From positions 154,336 through 218,335 of the forward strand of contig RSEH01000021.1 in NCBI GenBank assembly GCA_006503475.1: a stretch of DNA of 64,000 bases, in the 5' to 3' direction. Below are positions 38,671 through 49,082 of the stretch, piece by piece; within the stretch, counting starts at the first letter, position 1; every line of letters starts with the position of its first letter. Both the position numbers and the translations under genes were made by a program. This DNA is from Stentor roeselii (Eukaryota; Ciliophora; Heterotrichea; Heterotrichida; Stentoridae). Under the pieces are notes generated by a model. It searched no databases and was not told the origin of the DNA. It was given only the letters and a program-made list of their open reading frames with translations.

Positions 38671-41232
38671 ATGGACGACCGAAAGCTAGTAGGAGCAGCT
38701 CAGTTAAACGTGATAATCGAAACTGCGGAATTCGCAAAAGAATATCACTACTTCATCACAGTTCAACTAGAAGGTGAATCAGAAAAGCGTCGAACTGACA
38801 TATCAGAGCGAGTAAACAATCCCCAGTTCCTAGCCCGTACATTTTTCCTTCCTCTTCCAACATCAAAGATAGAGCTAAACATGCGTTTGATTTTCCAAGC
38901 ATTCGTAGTAACAGTGCGAGACAACGAGCCAAAAGAGCGAGGCCAAGCGCGTTTATTAGGAGAATGCGCAGTTGACCTGAGTCCTCTGGTCCCTGCCTTG
39001 ACAGACGTGCGAGGAGGAGGGACAAAGCAACACCTGCGCTTTGTAAGGACTTTAGAAGACCAACAAACAACAGTGGGTCGCTTTTTAGTTACTTTAAGAG
39101 TGATGGCAGCGCAACAAGACCTGCAAGAAGCGGACCCTCTTGACATTTATCATGCTTTGCCTACACCTGACGCTTTTCGACAGTTCATGTGGAGGGTCAG
39201 GGTGGACTTCAGGTCAGCGACTGATGTTCCTCTTAATAATGCTTCTGCTTCAGGCCTCGCCTCTCCTTACCTGGAGTTCGGGTGGAGTCACTACGTGCAA
39301 CAGAGACCTGGGGACAATGAGACTGAAACTTCTCATATTATTCAGAATTCAAGAAATCCTCTTTGGAATTACCAGTTGTTTTACTATAGCAAGGAGAATA
39401 TCAATGAACTTGATGGGTTTTTTTGGGTGTTCCTTAAAGAAAGAGTTGCTACAAATAGTCTTGAAAGTCTTACTATTCCTGTTTCAGCTATGAGGGCTTT
39501 TCACCCTGTGCACTTTGAAGTTACTACAAATCGAGGAGATAGTGGAGGGATCAGGTGCAAGCTTTACTTTTCATTGACTATCGAACAGTCACTTAGTGAC
39601 ACTGCAAGTCTGATTGAAGAACTCGTCGATATCGCGATCCTGGGTGTTAACTGGTCAGTTGCCCCTACTATCATCAACAGGATCATGATTGGAATGACTT
39701 CTCATGGAAATCAACTGCGAGAACTACCTTTACTTCAAGTGGATTTAAATGAGGAAAATAGTGTCGCTTTGGAACTCTCTTCGCATCGATCTCAGAGGTC
39801 TTCTGTGTTTTTAAGTCCTGTTCTGCCTTTGACGGTAAGAGCTCTTGATAATGAGTATGGAGCTCAAGCGATTTTTACTGTGCCTAAAAGCTTTTTGAAC
39901 TCGCAGGTCAGCTTTCATTTGTTTGTGCGAGATGAGAATAATGTTGGACTTGTCAGACATCAAATACCTGAGACTTTGGCTGCTTATACTGAAATCGTTG
40001 ATGATCATCTCAAGTCTTCTTTGCAGTAATAGACAGATAGGATGAATAAACCTCTTGCTATTCCTTTTATTTGGGCTGGAACGCAAAATCCTGCACTTAA
40101 TCGAGCTTTGAATCAACTGGTCTCTACGCTTCAGATATCGGTTTTTAGACTTAATGTATCTTTTAGGTAGAAACAAAGACCGCCAAGTGGATTGAATAAG
40201 TCGATTATTGACCCGAATTTGTCGGAGAAGGTCATGGCTAAAGCTTCTCTTAATTTCATTTCAAATAGTCCGATGCATAGTATAGTTCCTCAACAAGCTG
40301 GCGAAAGATGGGAACTCCTCTCAAGAGAGCTTCAACAAAAGCAAGAACTAATCCACCGTCTAATGAAAGAAAACGATGAAAAAAGCGACGCCCTGAAGCT
40401 AACAGGAGCTGAAATCATCGACCTTCGCCGCCAAATCAAGCTTCTTCAAAGTGAAAACTCAGTTCTTCGAAAGCGTCTTCACGAAGAAGAAGAAATCGAC
40501 GTAGGAGCAGTAGTCAACCGAGAAGTAGAACGAATGAACAACGAAGAACTAAAATCAAAAATCATTAAAATCGCTCAAATGTACCGAAACGAGCGAGGTC
40601 GAAACGAGGAATTCTCAAAAGCGATCAAACAAGCTCAAGACGAGGTAAGCGAGGCCTACAAATACAAAGCAGAACTCGACAAACTTCGAGAAAAACACGA
40701 AAAAGAAATGCTTCGAATGCAGAAAATTCAAACACAAGTCGATAAGGTCAAGGTCTATCGCGAAACAATAAAAAAACAAGAAGCTGTCATCTCAAAACTC
40801 GAAAAAATCCTTGACAGGACTTTGAAAGACTCCCAAGCCGCCCGAGAAACTGCTCAGGAACTGGAAAAACTTAAGACTGAGAACTTGGAACTGCAGAGAA
40901 GGATCAAGGAAAGTGCCTATGGAGGAAAAGACGCAAATGAACAGAGTCGACAGGAGATTAGAAGGCTGGAAAGACTTGTGCAGGAATTGAATGAACAGCT
41001 CAGGTCGAAAAGACCTGATACTAGAGAAATTCGCGGGGCGACTCCCATGCAGGATGATGAAAGGATTAGACTTGAAGTCGACTTGCAGAAAGCTGAACTA
41101 CGCATGCAGGCTATGCAGGAGGAAATGGATAGGAATGCTATTAAGTATGCCAGAGAAATTTCTCATTATAAAGTACTTGTGGCTGAGAAACAAGGAGTTA
41201 TTGATACTATGCGTGTTGGGTTAAATGATTGA
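38671..41232 (+). CDS. CCDC33-like C2/coiled-coil protein (three exons)
   Basis: Exons are 38671-40025, 40041-40155 and 40171-41232, with 15-nt introns between; the product is 843 aa. An unspliced reading gives two separate frames and a lost middle. The first about 450 residues contain two C2-type beta domains: one at about 10-150 (LNVIIETAEFAKEYHYFITV) and one at about 170-330 (SPYLEFGWSHYVQQRPG, SRNPLWNYQLFYYSKE). After a linker (NKPLAIPFIWAG) the last about 310 residues form a long coiled coil. C2 domain(s) followed by a C-terminal coiled coil is the arrangement of CCDC33, expressed in motile-cilia tissues of animals. Family assignment is moderate; the gene model is strong. Composition switches from G+T-rich to A+C-rich near 40290. 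Confidence 0.85.
40026..40040 (+). other. 15-nt intron (phase 2)
   Basis: GTAATAGACAGATAG, with A at position 10. As a phase-2 intron its GTAA start gives an in-frame TAA if retained. Splicing rejoins TTG CAG ATG AAT in frame. Confidence 0.88.
40156..40170 (+). other. 15-nt intron (phase 0)
   Basis: GTATCTTTTAGGTAG, with A at position 10 and terminal in-frame TAG. It follows the 115-nt middle exon of the CCDC33-like gene. Confidence 0.85.
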
Positions 41233-41598
41233 GAGTTTTAGATTAAAGAGAACTAGATGTTAGAGGATTGATTTTTAAATTTTAGGATATTAGTGAGGTG
41301 GGTATTAATTAATAAAGGAAAAGTTATTAACTAAGCATTTTAAATTGAAGATCATAGATTAAAATTTTAGAATATAAGTGAGGTGGGAAAACTTATTAAC
41401 TAAGCATTTTAAGTTGAATGATCATAGATGTATTGTAGAATGTTCATATTTGGTAAATCTACTTATAATCAATTCAATCTTCAAGTGAAAAGAGATTATT
41501 GTTCTATAGATACAACTCATCAAATTATTTAAGAGAGAAAATGATAAAATATTGAGTGAAGGTAAATCTCTTATATTCAAAACATCTTTAGGTAAATA
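41233..41598. other. Intergenic region, 366 bp, with direct repeat
   Basis: Spacer between two convergent genes. It holds a direct repeat (41278-41430) and otherwise AT-rich sequence with no frame. Confidence 0.6.
41278..41430. repeat. Imperfect tandem repeat, 65-85 bp units
   Basis: Copy 1 (about 41278-41360) and copy 2 (about 41365-41430) share ttttag-atat-agtgaggtggg, ttattaactaagcatttta and gatcatagat. Copy 2 lacks a block of roughly 15-20 bp present in copy 1. Confidence 0.82.
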
Positions 41599-42477
41599 TT
41601 AATCAGCTAATCGATTATTGTTTCCTGTTAACAGATTTGTAATGAAATCTATTTTCGAATTTAATTCGCCGATTTGTCCCTTAAGTTGACCTACGTCATC
41701 TCTAAGTTGACTCCTTAGTTGACCTATCTCACCTTTCAATTCAACTACATCTTCTTTCAATTGACTTGTTTCACCTTTCAAATGACTTACATCAGTTTCC
41801 AGTTTTCCAATTTTGAAATCTATTTTTGCCTCGAGTTGAGAAATTTTTCCTTCGAATTTGGTAAATTGAGGTCTTATATACTTGATCACTTTTTGATAGA
41901 TGATATCAGTTTGGATTGCATAACTTTCGAGGTCTTTTATACTTACCCAGATGCATCCAGCTATCGAGTCACCGAAGTCATCGAAGGGCTTCTCACTTGG
42001 ATCACCGCCGTTGTAGTATACCAAATATTGACACCTATTGATTTTTAACTTGAAGTCTTTAATTTGTTGAGCATTTTTGAGAAAAATAACTGTGACCGTG
42101 CTCATTATGATCGTGTCACGTTTGCAAATATTTGAGCTGGTGACTCTGAATTCTTCCAGCTTGCATCCTTCGGGTTCCATCACTACCAGAGTGAATGATG
42201 GATAGCCAGTTTCTTCTTGGCTTATTTCACCAACCCGAAGCTTTTTGTTCATTCTTAGAGAGCCCTGGATTTTCTCTAAGAAATTAAGAATTTCTTTCGA
42301 ATCTAGAGTTCCCGATTCGAGTGGAAATTTTTGAGAGTGTTTTGGAGAACCATGGCCTATTGGAGGTAATGAACTGTGCGAACTGCTACTTTTTGAACTA
42401 GTTAGAGCTTTTCTTTCGTGACTGCTTTTCCTGCTTTCACTGCTTCCTTTGCTAGACTGCTTTCTTTCAGATTCCAT
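41599..42477 (-). CDS. Hypothetical protein with Ser-rich head and heptad tail, 292 aa
   Basis: Residues 1-55 are Ser/Lys-rich and probably disordered (SSKGSSESRKSSHERK). Residues about 60-205 look globular and beta-rich (YPSFTLVVMEPEGCKLEEF, MSTVTVIFLKNAQQIKDF, CQYLVYYNGGDPSEKPFDDF). The C-terminal 80 residues are a striking run of heptads built on Q-L-K-G/E-x-x (ISQLEAKIDFKIGKLE, SQLKEDVVELKGEIGQLR). The globular part may be a binding domain displayed on a coiled-coil oligomer. No family recognised. It faces the PAP cluster. Confidence 0.75.
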   Translation of the reverse strand: MESERKQSSKGSSESRKSSHERKALTSSKSSSSHSSLPPIGHGSPKHSQKFPLESGTLDSKEILNFLEKIQGSLRMNKKLRVGEISQEETGYPSFTLVVMEPEGCKLEEFRVTSSNICKRDTIIMSTVTVIFLKNAQQIKDFKLKINRCQYLVYYNGGDPSEKPFDDFGDSIAGCIWVSIKDLESYAIQTDIIYQKVIKYIRPQFTKFEGKISQLEAKIDFKIGKLETDVSHLKGETSQLKEDVVELKGEIGQLRSQLRDDVGQLKGQIGELNSKIDFITNLLTGNNNRLAD

Positions 42478-43986
42478 TTATTAGATATTATAAAATCAGA
42501 TCAGAAAACCATATAAAGCTCTTTCTGAAGAATTCAAAAGTTTTAATTAAATTAGTGAATGTTTAAGTGTTTTTATATTTATTGTGATTATAACTATTAA
42601 ATATTGATAGAAGATTTCAGCTGTGCTAGATATTTGTTCTAATATTTAAGAAATATCTAAGTTCTCATCCGTTCAAGTAATTCAATATAGGAATTATTGT
42701 TAAAATACTATCCAGGATATATCTTATCTACCAGATCTTGATTTTCATCCTCATAAAATTTTACTCTCTTTAATAATTCATATGATCTGATTTTAAACAG
42801 TTTTATAATGTAACTAGCTATATATTCAGAATATTTATTCAAATATCCATTATCTAATAAGATTAATAAAATCAACAAAAGAATTCTATAATTATGTTTT
42901 CATTTTTTCATCTTCTGATTCAAATTTATCAGCGGATTACCTTACAGAAATATATTCACTTCTTCTGTACTGCGAATAAAAATGCGATGCAATAAGGAAT
43001 TTTTAGTTCAAGCTTCAAATTCTAACTAAGTTGCTGAAGGTGACAAGTAGAATAGTCTGACATTAGTTTATGGAGTATCAATCACAATTGCATTTCCCCC
43101 ATTTACGAATTAATCAAGTATTTATAATACAACAGCCATTGATCTATTAATGAAGTATCTAATTTCTTTTAGGTCGCAGAGGATCCAGTCATTTTATGCA
43201 GAAATCGGAATACCTCTTAGATAATAAATTTAAAACTCTAAATGGTTATTCCAGTCTATTGAGTTTCTAAGAGGAGTTTCATGTTTTGATCATTTCCAAA
43301 ATAAAAAACTTCGCAACTTTTGAATATTTGATGCCATGCATGAAAATGTGGGCAGCGGTCAATATAACAGTCCCTTGCAGATTATTTTCACAACCCATCC
43401 TAATCTAGCTGATTCAAAACCTTCAATCACAACCTCCAAATAGTTTGCCTTGATCAATTTTTTTGATCATGGAGTGTTCCATCTGCTGCTCTCAACACAA
43501 CTTCAGTTATTCTATTGAAGATATAAAAATACCATCATCAACTATTCTAATAATAATAATTATTCCAGTTTGATTAATCATTTATATTCTAAATTTATGC
43601 ATTGAAGAAGGTTTGGTAAAATTCCAACTTTTTAGCTATAAGGGCATTGAATTATCATAAAGAACTTGAAATACTTTCATCATTTTCTAGTTCTTTATGT
43701 GATTTTTAATTGATTGTCTAGTTATCTAATCACAACAGACACTTATCGAATTGATTGAGTCTAAATACTCAAATATCATTCTTACTAATATTATCCAGAT
43801 TACCTCTTATCTTTTATCATAAGGATTTCTAAGCTTATCTATAAACTTATACTCTCATCAAGCATTCGCCTGATCACGTGTTAACCAAAGCTATAAATTT
43901 ACTAGTTCTATATATTCAGCATATTTAATAAAACACATCCATTTATCTAATAAAATTAATCAAATCAACAAAAGAATCCTATAATT
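42478..43986. other. 1.5-kb spacer holding a phosphatase-gene relic
   Basis: AT-rich spacer upstream of the first intact acid phosphatase gene. About 42690-43000 is a decayed duplicate of that gene's 5' flank and first codons (listed separately). The stretch about 43310-43510 is less AT-rich and, read on the minus strand, gives short coding-like pieces (VVLRAADGTLHDQ) broken by stops. It may be a further relic that I cannot identify. Confidence 0.55.
42690..43000 (+). pseudogene. Relic of a third purple acid phosphatase copy (5' end only)
   Basis: The segment aligns by eye with 43780-44090, the promoter and start of the intact gene. Shared strings include atatattcag, atctaataa-attaat-aaatcaacaaaagaat, ctataattatgttttca and catcttctgatt. 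The ATG at 42894 matches the intact ATG at 43987. Within about 20 codons small indels and substitutions destroy the frame, ending in TAA, and similarity fades after about 43000. The rest of the copy is deleted or unrecognisable. Confidence 0.82.
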
Positions 43987-45309
43987 ATGTTTTCAGTCTT
44001 CCATCTTCTGATTACGATTGCGTCAGCGGGATACCTTTACCCGGAACAGATTCATTTATCCTGGACTGAGAATGAAAACGAGATGCGAGTCACCTGGGTG
44101 ACATTTTGGGCAGTTTATTCCCGAATTGAATATCGACCAATCCTTTGTTCCGACATCCCGGAGCCCACTAAGTGGTTGTATGTCGAGGGCAGCTACAACA
44201 GATGGGATGCTGGCACGAAAACCTCTCATATTGAGTATGTTCATACTGGAGTGATTCCGGGTCTTCGCTCCGAATGTTACTATGAATACCGAGTCGGAAA
44301 TGGAATGTTCTGGTCAGATCTTTATATGTTTTCGGGAAGGACTCCTGATTACTCAGCCCCTTATGACACCAAGAAAGTTGAATTGATCGTTCTAGGTGAC
44401 TGGGGAACTGGAGAGCTAGGTCAATATACAAAACATCTCCTAGGACAACAAGCGAAAGTCAGAAATTTCGACGCAGTCCTGCACGTAGGTGACTTCGCAT
44501 ACGACATGGACGACGATAACGGAAAAGTGGGAGATACCTGGATGAACCTAGTCCAAGAGATATCAGCGAACTACCCTTACATGACTCTTCCAGGAAACCA
44601 CGAAAAGCATGCGAATTTCACTCAATACAAGAACAGGTTCAACATGCCTTTTAACGACGCAGCGAACGGAACTTCATATTTTTACTCCTTCGACATGGGG
44701 CCTGCTCATTTCATCATGATGAACACAGAAGTGTACTTTTACTACTCAAACATCACTCAAGTGACTCAAATGAACTGGTTGTTAGACGATCTGAAAAAAG
44801 CAAATGCAAATCGAGATCTGAGACCTTGGCTTATTGTCTTGAGTCATCATCCTCTTTACTGCTCTGTCAATTGGAGAATCCCTCTGCTGAGAAACAATGG
44901 AGACTGCGGAGTGGCTGCGATTACGATGCAGAAAGCCTTGGAAGATTTGTTTTACAACAATGGAGTCGATGTTTATTTCCAGGCCCATGTGCATAACTAT
45001 GAAAGATGCTCTGCTATTTATAAGAATCAGACTGTCCCTGGAAAGGAGGATGGACTCAATCTTCATGTCGGGCCTAAAGCTCCGATTTATATTACTAATG
45101 GAAATGCCGGGAATAATCATGGACATAATGATCCTACGAGTCCCACACCGCAGGACTGGGCTCAGTACTGGACTAATGACTATGGGTATGGAAGAGTCGT
45201 TGTTCATAATAACACTCATCTGTATTATGAACAGTTCAGTGCTGTTGAACTTGACTTGATTGATTATGTCTGGATTGTTAAGACCCAGAAAAATTATCAG
45301 GACAATTAG
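43987..45309 (+). CDS. Purple acid phosphatase, copy 1
   Basis: This is a secreted or lysosomal binuclear metallophosphatase that hydrolyses phosphate esters. The 440-aa protein starts with a signal peptide (MFSVFHLLITIASAG). A fibronectin-like N-terminal domain follows (about 20-125, IHLSWTENENEMRVTWVTFW). The metallophosphatase domain carries the family's metal-ligand blocks in order: LGDWGTG, VGDFAYD, LPGNHE, VLSHHPLY and QAHVHNYER. The last block has Ala where GHxH is usual. Many N-x-S/T sites suit a glycoprotein. It is the first of two intact tandem copies, after a relic copy upstream. Confidence 0.95.
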   Translation: MFSVFHLLITIASAGYLYPEQIHLSWTENENEMRVTWVTFWAVYSRIEYRPILCSDIPEPTKWLYVEGSYNRWDAGTKTSHIEYVHTGVIPGLRSECYYEYRVGNGMFWSDLYMFSGRTPDYSAPYDTKKVELIVLGDWGTGELGQYTKHLLGQQAKVRNFDAVLHVGDFAYDMDDDNGKVGDTWMNLVQEISANYPYMTLPGNHEKHANFTQYKNRFNMPFNDAANGTSYFYSFDMGPAHFIMMNTEVYFYYSNITQVTQMNWLLDDLKKANANRDLRPWLIVLSHHPLYCSVNWRIPLLRNNGDCGVAAITMQKALEDLFYNNGVDVYFQAHVHNYERCSAIYKNQTVPGKEDGLNLHVGPKAPIYITNGNAGNNHGHNDPTSPTPQDWAQYWTNDYGYGRVVVHNNTHLYYEQFSAVELDLIDYVWIVKTQKNYQDN

Positions 45310-45703
45310 TAGTTAGATAATCAGATTTAATAAGAATTCTAATAGTCTGGGTTTAGAAAGGGAAAATTTTTTAGTTAAGGGTTTGAAAATTTTGATTTTC
45401 GAGATTTTTAATGTCAACTGCCTTTCAAAGTGAGGATTAGTCTTTGGATTTAGTGATTTATTGTCAGTTTTAGTCAATACCAAGTATGTTTGAATAAACT
45501 TCAGAAACACAATTAAATCTAACAAAAAATTATTTTTCACAAAGAAATGTTCATAATTTTGTTTAAAAGTGCATCTAAGCCTTATAATTTGATGATCTCT
45601 ATACCCTTACCCGATTCAAGACTACTTAGAATGAAAATCTTTTATAAATTATTATATAAATGTCTAATACCAAAATGAATCTTAAATCCAGATCACCAAT
45701 ATA
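45310..45703. other. Intergenic region between tandem phosphatase genes, 394 bp
   Basis: AT-rich spacer; no frame or repeat seen. It does not obviously resemble the 5' flank of copy 1, so promoter sequences of the two copies have diverged. Confidence 0.55.
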
Positions 45704-47017
45704 ATGATTTTCATCAGCATCGTCTTGAAACTAGCGTCAGCCGGTTGGCTTTCCCCAGAGCAAATTCACTTATCCTGGACAGAAAACGAAAACGAAATGC
45801 GAGTTACCTGGGTGACATATTGGCCCGTCGCCTCATACATCGAATATCGTCCACTACTTTGTTCGAACATAGAGAAGCCTACCGAGTGGCTGAGGGTCAT
45901 TGGATCTTCGATAAAATACGATGAAGGGACTCTGACAACACGTTATCAATATATTCACACTGGAGTAATGACTGATCTTAATCCAGAGTGTTATTACGAG
46001 TACAAAGTCGGAAATGGCCTTTACTGGTCGAATGTCTTTTTGTATTCAGGTCGAACTCCTGACTATTCCGCTCCTTTCGATACCTCAAAAGCTGAATTCA
46101 TTGTTCTAGGAGACTGGGGCACAGGATTCAACGGGCAGTACACAAAGCATCTTTTAGCCCAACAAGCAAAAGTTAGAAATTTCGATGCGGTTTTGCATGT
46201 CGGAGATATGGCTTATAACTTAAATGACCTAGAAGGGGTCATTGGAGATCGTTGGCTTAACATGGTCGAAGAAGTTTCAGCGAATTTCGCATACATGACT
46301 CTTCCAGGTAACCACGAGACCCACAACAACTTCACTCAATATAAAAACAGGTTCAACATGCCATTCAATGACGCTGCGAATGGCACTTCTTATTTTTACT
46401 CTTTTGATATGGGACCAGCTCATATCATTATGATGAACACTGAATGTTACTTTTATTACTCCAACATCACCCAAGTCACACAAATGAACTGGCTGTTGGA
46501 TGACTTGAAAAAAGCTAATGCGAATAGAGAGCTCAGGCCTTGGCTTATTGTTCTCAGTCATCATCCTTTGTACTGCTCGGTTAATTGGAGACTTCCTTTG
46601 TTGAAGAATAATGGAGACTGTGGAATTGATGCTTTGAAATTACAGAAGGCCTTAGAAGATGTTTTTTATGAGAATGGAGTTGATATCTATTTTCAGGCAC
46701 ATGTTCATAATTATGAGAGAAATGGACCGATTTATAAAAATCAAAGTATTCCTAGTCAAGTTGATGGAGAAAATTTACATGTTGGCGCTAAAGCACCGAT
46801 TTATATTACTAATGGAAATGCTGGAAATTCTGAAGGACATAATGATCCTACTAGTCCTACTCCTCAAGATTGGGCGCAGTATTGGTCTAATGATTATGGG
46901 TATGGAAGGATGGTAATTTATAACAATACTCATTTGTATTATGAACAGTTCAGTTCACCTGAAACTGACTTAATCGATTATCTTTGGGTTGTTAAAACTC
47001 AGAATCGATACAATTAA
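45704..47017 (+). CDS. Purple acid phosphatase, copy 2
   Basis: The 437-aa paralogue of the preceding gene is near-identical over long blocks (for example SPTPQDWAQYW). It has the same metal-ligand blocks, here LGDWGTG, VGDMAYN, LPGNHE, VLSHHPLYC and QAHVHNYER. The signal peptide is short (MIFISIVLKLASAG) and differs from copy 1, as does the 5' flank. Synonymous sites differ throughout, so the duplication is not very recent. Both copies keep all ligands and look functional. Confidence 0.95.
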   Translation: MIFISIVLKLASAGWLSPEQIHLSWTENENEMRVTWVTYWPVASYIEYRPLLCSNIEKPTEWLRVIGSSIKYDEGTLTTRYQYIHTGVMTDLNPECYYEYKVGNGLYWSNVFLYSGRTPDYSAPFDTSKAEFIVLGDWGTGFNGQYTKHLLAQQAKVRNFDAVLHVGDMAYNLNDLEGVIGDRWLNMVEEVSANFAYMTLPGNHETHNNFTQYKNRFNMPFNDAANGTSYFYSFDMGPAHIIMMNTECYFYYSNITQVTQMNWLLDDLKKANANRELRPWLIVLSHHPLYCSVNWRLPLLKNNGDCGIDALKLQKALEDVFYENGVDIYFQAHVHNYERNGPIYKNQSIPSQVDGENLHVGAKAPIYITNGNAGNSEGHNDPTSPTPQDWAQYWSNDYGYGRMVIYNNTHLYYEQFSSPETDLIDYLWVVKTQNRYN

Positions 47018-47498
47018 AATATTAGTTAAGCTTAGATTTGAATAGGAATGGTTTTAATAAGCTAATAAATTCAAATATAGAAAGAATTGCGATCAATTAA
47101 TTAACTCACTGAAACATTATACAAAAGTTTTTGAGTATTATTCTCTGAGGTATTTGTCTTATCTATTATGGAAAAATATAAATTGTTTGATGTGATGAAG
47201 AATGTAAGATAATTTTAATATTTCAAATGACTAACTAATCCTATTTTAAAAATAGCTTTACATGAAACTTAAGACTTTATTGTTATAACTTAAATCGATA
47301 ATGATAAACTTGAAACTCTCAAAGTTAATCTTTTATGTAAATAAAAATTGAATTTTAACTTGATATATGTAAAAATTTCATTATAATTATATTTTCTAAA
47401 ATCTGTTCTCAATTTATACCTCTACATTTAACTATAAAATCCATCAACTTAAAAACAATTACTTCCCATAATTCGTTATCAATTAAATTTTACTAAAT
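47018..47498. other. Intergenic region, 481 bp
   Basis: AT-rich spacer with the promoter of the cNMP-binding gene presumably near its right end. No frame, repeat or RNA gene seen. Confidence 0.55.
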
Positions 47499-48926
47499 AT
47501 GCTGGCTGGTCGGCCTTTAGAAGAGCTGAAAGACTCTCTCCTCAAAAAAGATAGAACTGAAATAGACCTAATGGTACTTTCTACTCAGAAACTAAAAACA
47601 ATAATAAAAGAATCTCCCTTGCTAAAGCAAATCCCTGCAAGTCAACGTTCAGAAGTAAGTCTCATCTAGTTCTGCAAGTGGATGACTCTTCACATCTGTC
47701 CAAAATCAAGCACATTCCTAACCGAATCCACAAAAAAGCCAGATTTTTTCATCCTCATAGAAGGCAGTTTAAAAGTCCGTCAAAAAACCCGAAAAGAGTT
47801 CGAAGTCGAGCCATTCGAAATCTTCGGATGCACAAAAAAACTTCTAAAAAAGCCTTGGGTGGCATCAACAGTGACCGCAACAGAAGACTCTTCAATAGTT
47901 TCGATTCCAAGACGGAATTTCAAGCGTTTGGTGAAAGAAATATTTGAAGTAATAGAAAGTCAAAAACTTCTCGAGTTCCTCATCAAATCAGTTCCTGGAA
48001 TAAAGCAACTTGGCCAGGCGGGGAAAGAAAAGGTTTTGACATATTTCGAAAAGGTTTATTTTAAAGCTGGAGACTTGGTGATTCAAGAAGGAATTTTGTG
48101 TGATCATGCTTTTGTCATTGAAACTGGAGAATGCAAATTGGTGAGTAGTAAAAATCCTGTTAGAAAAGGAACTGGCTTGTATCAGGGACTTGTTTCGAAG
48201 ACTACTAGTTGCTTTAATATTGCTTTTGCTACTGTTGGAGAATGGGTTGGGGATGACTCTCTTATTCGAGGCGTGCCGATTGAGTTTTCAGTCTTTGCTG
48301 TTGGAAATGTGGCACTTTTGAAGATTTCGAAGGAAAACTTTGAAGGAGGACTTAGTAGAGAGACTCAAGCTGCTTTGAGGGAAGTTATGGAAAGTAAACT
48401 TCGATGGAGGAGGGAAAGAAGAAAGAAGATCTCGCAGGTGATTACTAAGGAAATCGCTGGGAATAATGAAAATGATGCTATTGAACTTAAGAATAATGAA
48501 AAAGTTTACCCGGTTGCTAGTAAGTCGACTATCAAACTTATCACGAAGAGGAAAAAAGCTAAGTGTGATAGGAAGGATAGCCCGGATAGTGGAAAAAGTA
48601 GAGATTTTTTAAATGAATCTAGACCCAAGTCCAGTTTCTCGGGTTTTAGGGAAAGCTATCATAGGAAAATAGCTAGTTGTGGAAATGATGAAAAAAGAAT
48701 CAAACTTTATAATGCTGGGACTCTTGGGTACTCACTTGTTCCTGTTGTAAGTATAAGGCAAAATTTTAAGCCAACTGAAAATTTAACTAGTACCATTAGA
48801 AGAAAGAATACCTTGGGCAGTGATCGTCGAAACTTCAATTCTTTTAGTGAAATGGTAAGACATGGAAGGCCAGCATCGCCAAACCCTGCTGAAATATGGG
48901 CTCGAAGTCACAAAATCAAATTATAA
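47499..48926 (+). CDS. Protein with two degenerate cyclic-nucleotide-binding domains (two exons)
   Basis: Exon 1 is 47499-47654, an intron fills 47655-47669 and exon 2 is 47670-48926, giving 470 aa. A naive reading starts at 47682 and misses 56 residues. Two CNB-type beta-barrel domains are visible. The first is at about 53-150 (MTLHICPKSSTFLTE, FFILIEGSLKVRQK, SIVSIPRRNFKRL). The second is at about 170-275 (YFKAGDLVIQEGILCDHAFV, GECKLV, VALLKISKENFEGGL). The phosphate-binding cassette (FGELAL...PRAAT in active proteins) is not conserved; domain 2 has VGEWVGDDSLIRGVPIEFS, without the key Glu-to-Arg pair. So cAMP/cGMP binding is doubtful and it may be scaffold-like. The tail is basic and Ser-rich. 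Confidence 0.82.
47655..47669 (+). other. 15-nt intron (phase 0)
   Basis: GTAAGTCTCATCTAG, with A at position 10 and terminal in-frame TAG. Removing it joins ...QRSE to FCKWMTLH in frame. Confidence 0.9.
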
Positions 48927-49082
48927 ACCTTTCAACAATTTGATCCCCATTTAAAAGTTTAAACTTATCATTCCCATAAACAAATCAAGCTAATTCTATG
49001 AATATCTAACCTAAAGCAAATATTATCAATCCTCTCCTTTATTAACAAGATCTCTTATCCTAAGAAATCCTCTTTTATCTTA

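Noticed and set aside
44782-45219. 145-aa minus-strand frame in phosphatase copy 1
   Set aside because: Overlaps the conserved catalytic region of an intact enzyme; only a shadow of its codon use.
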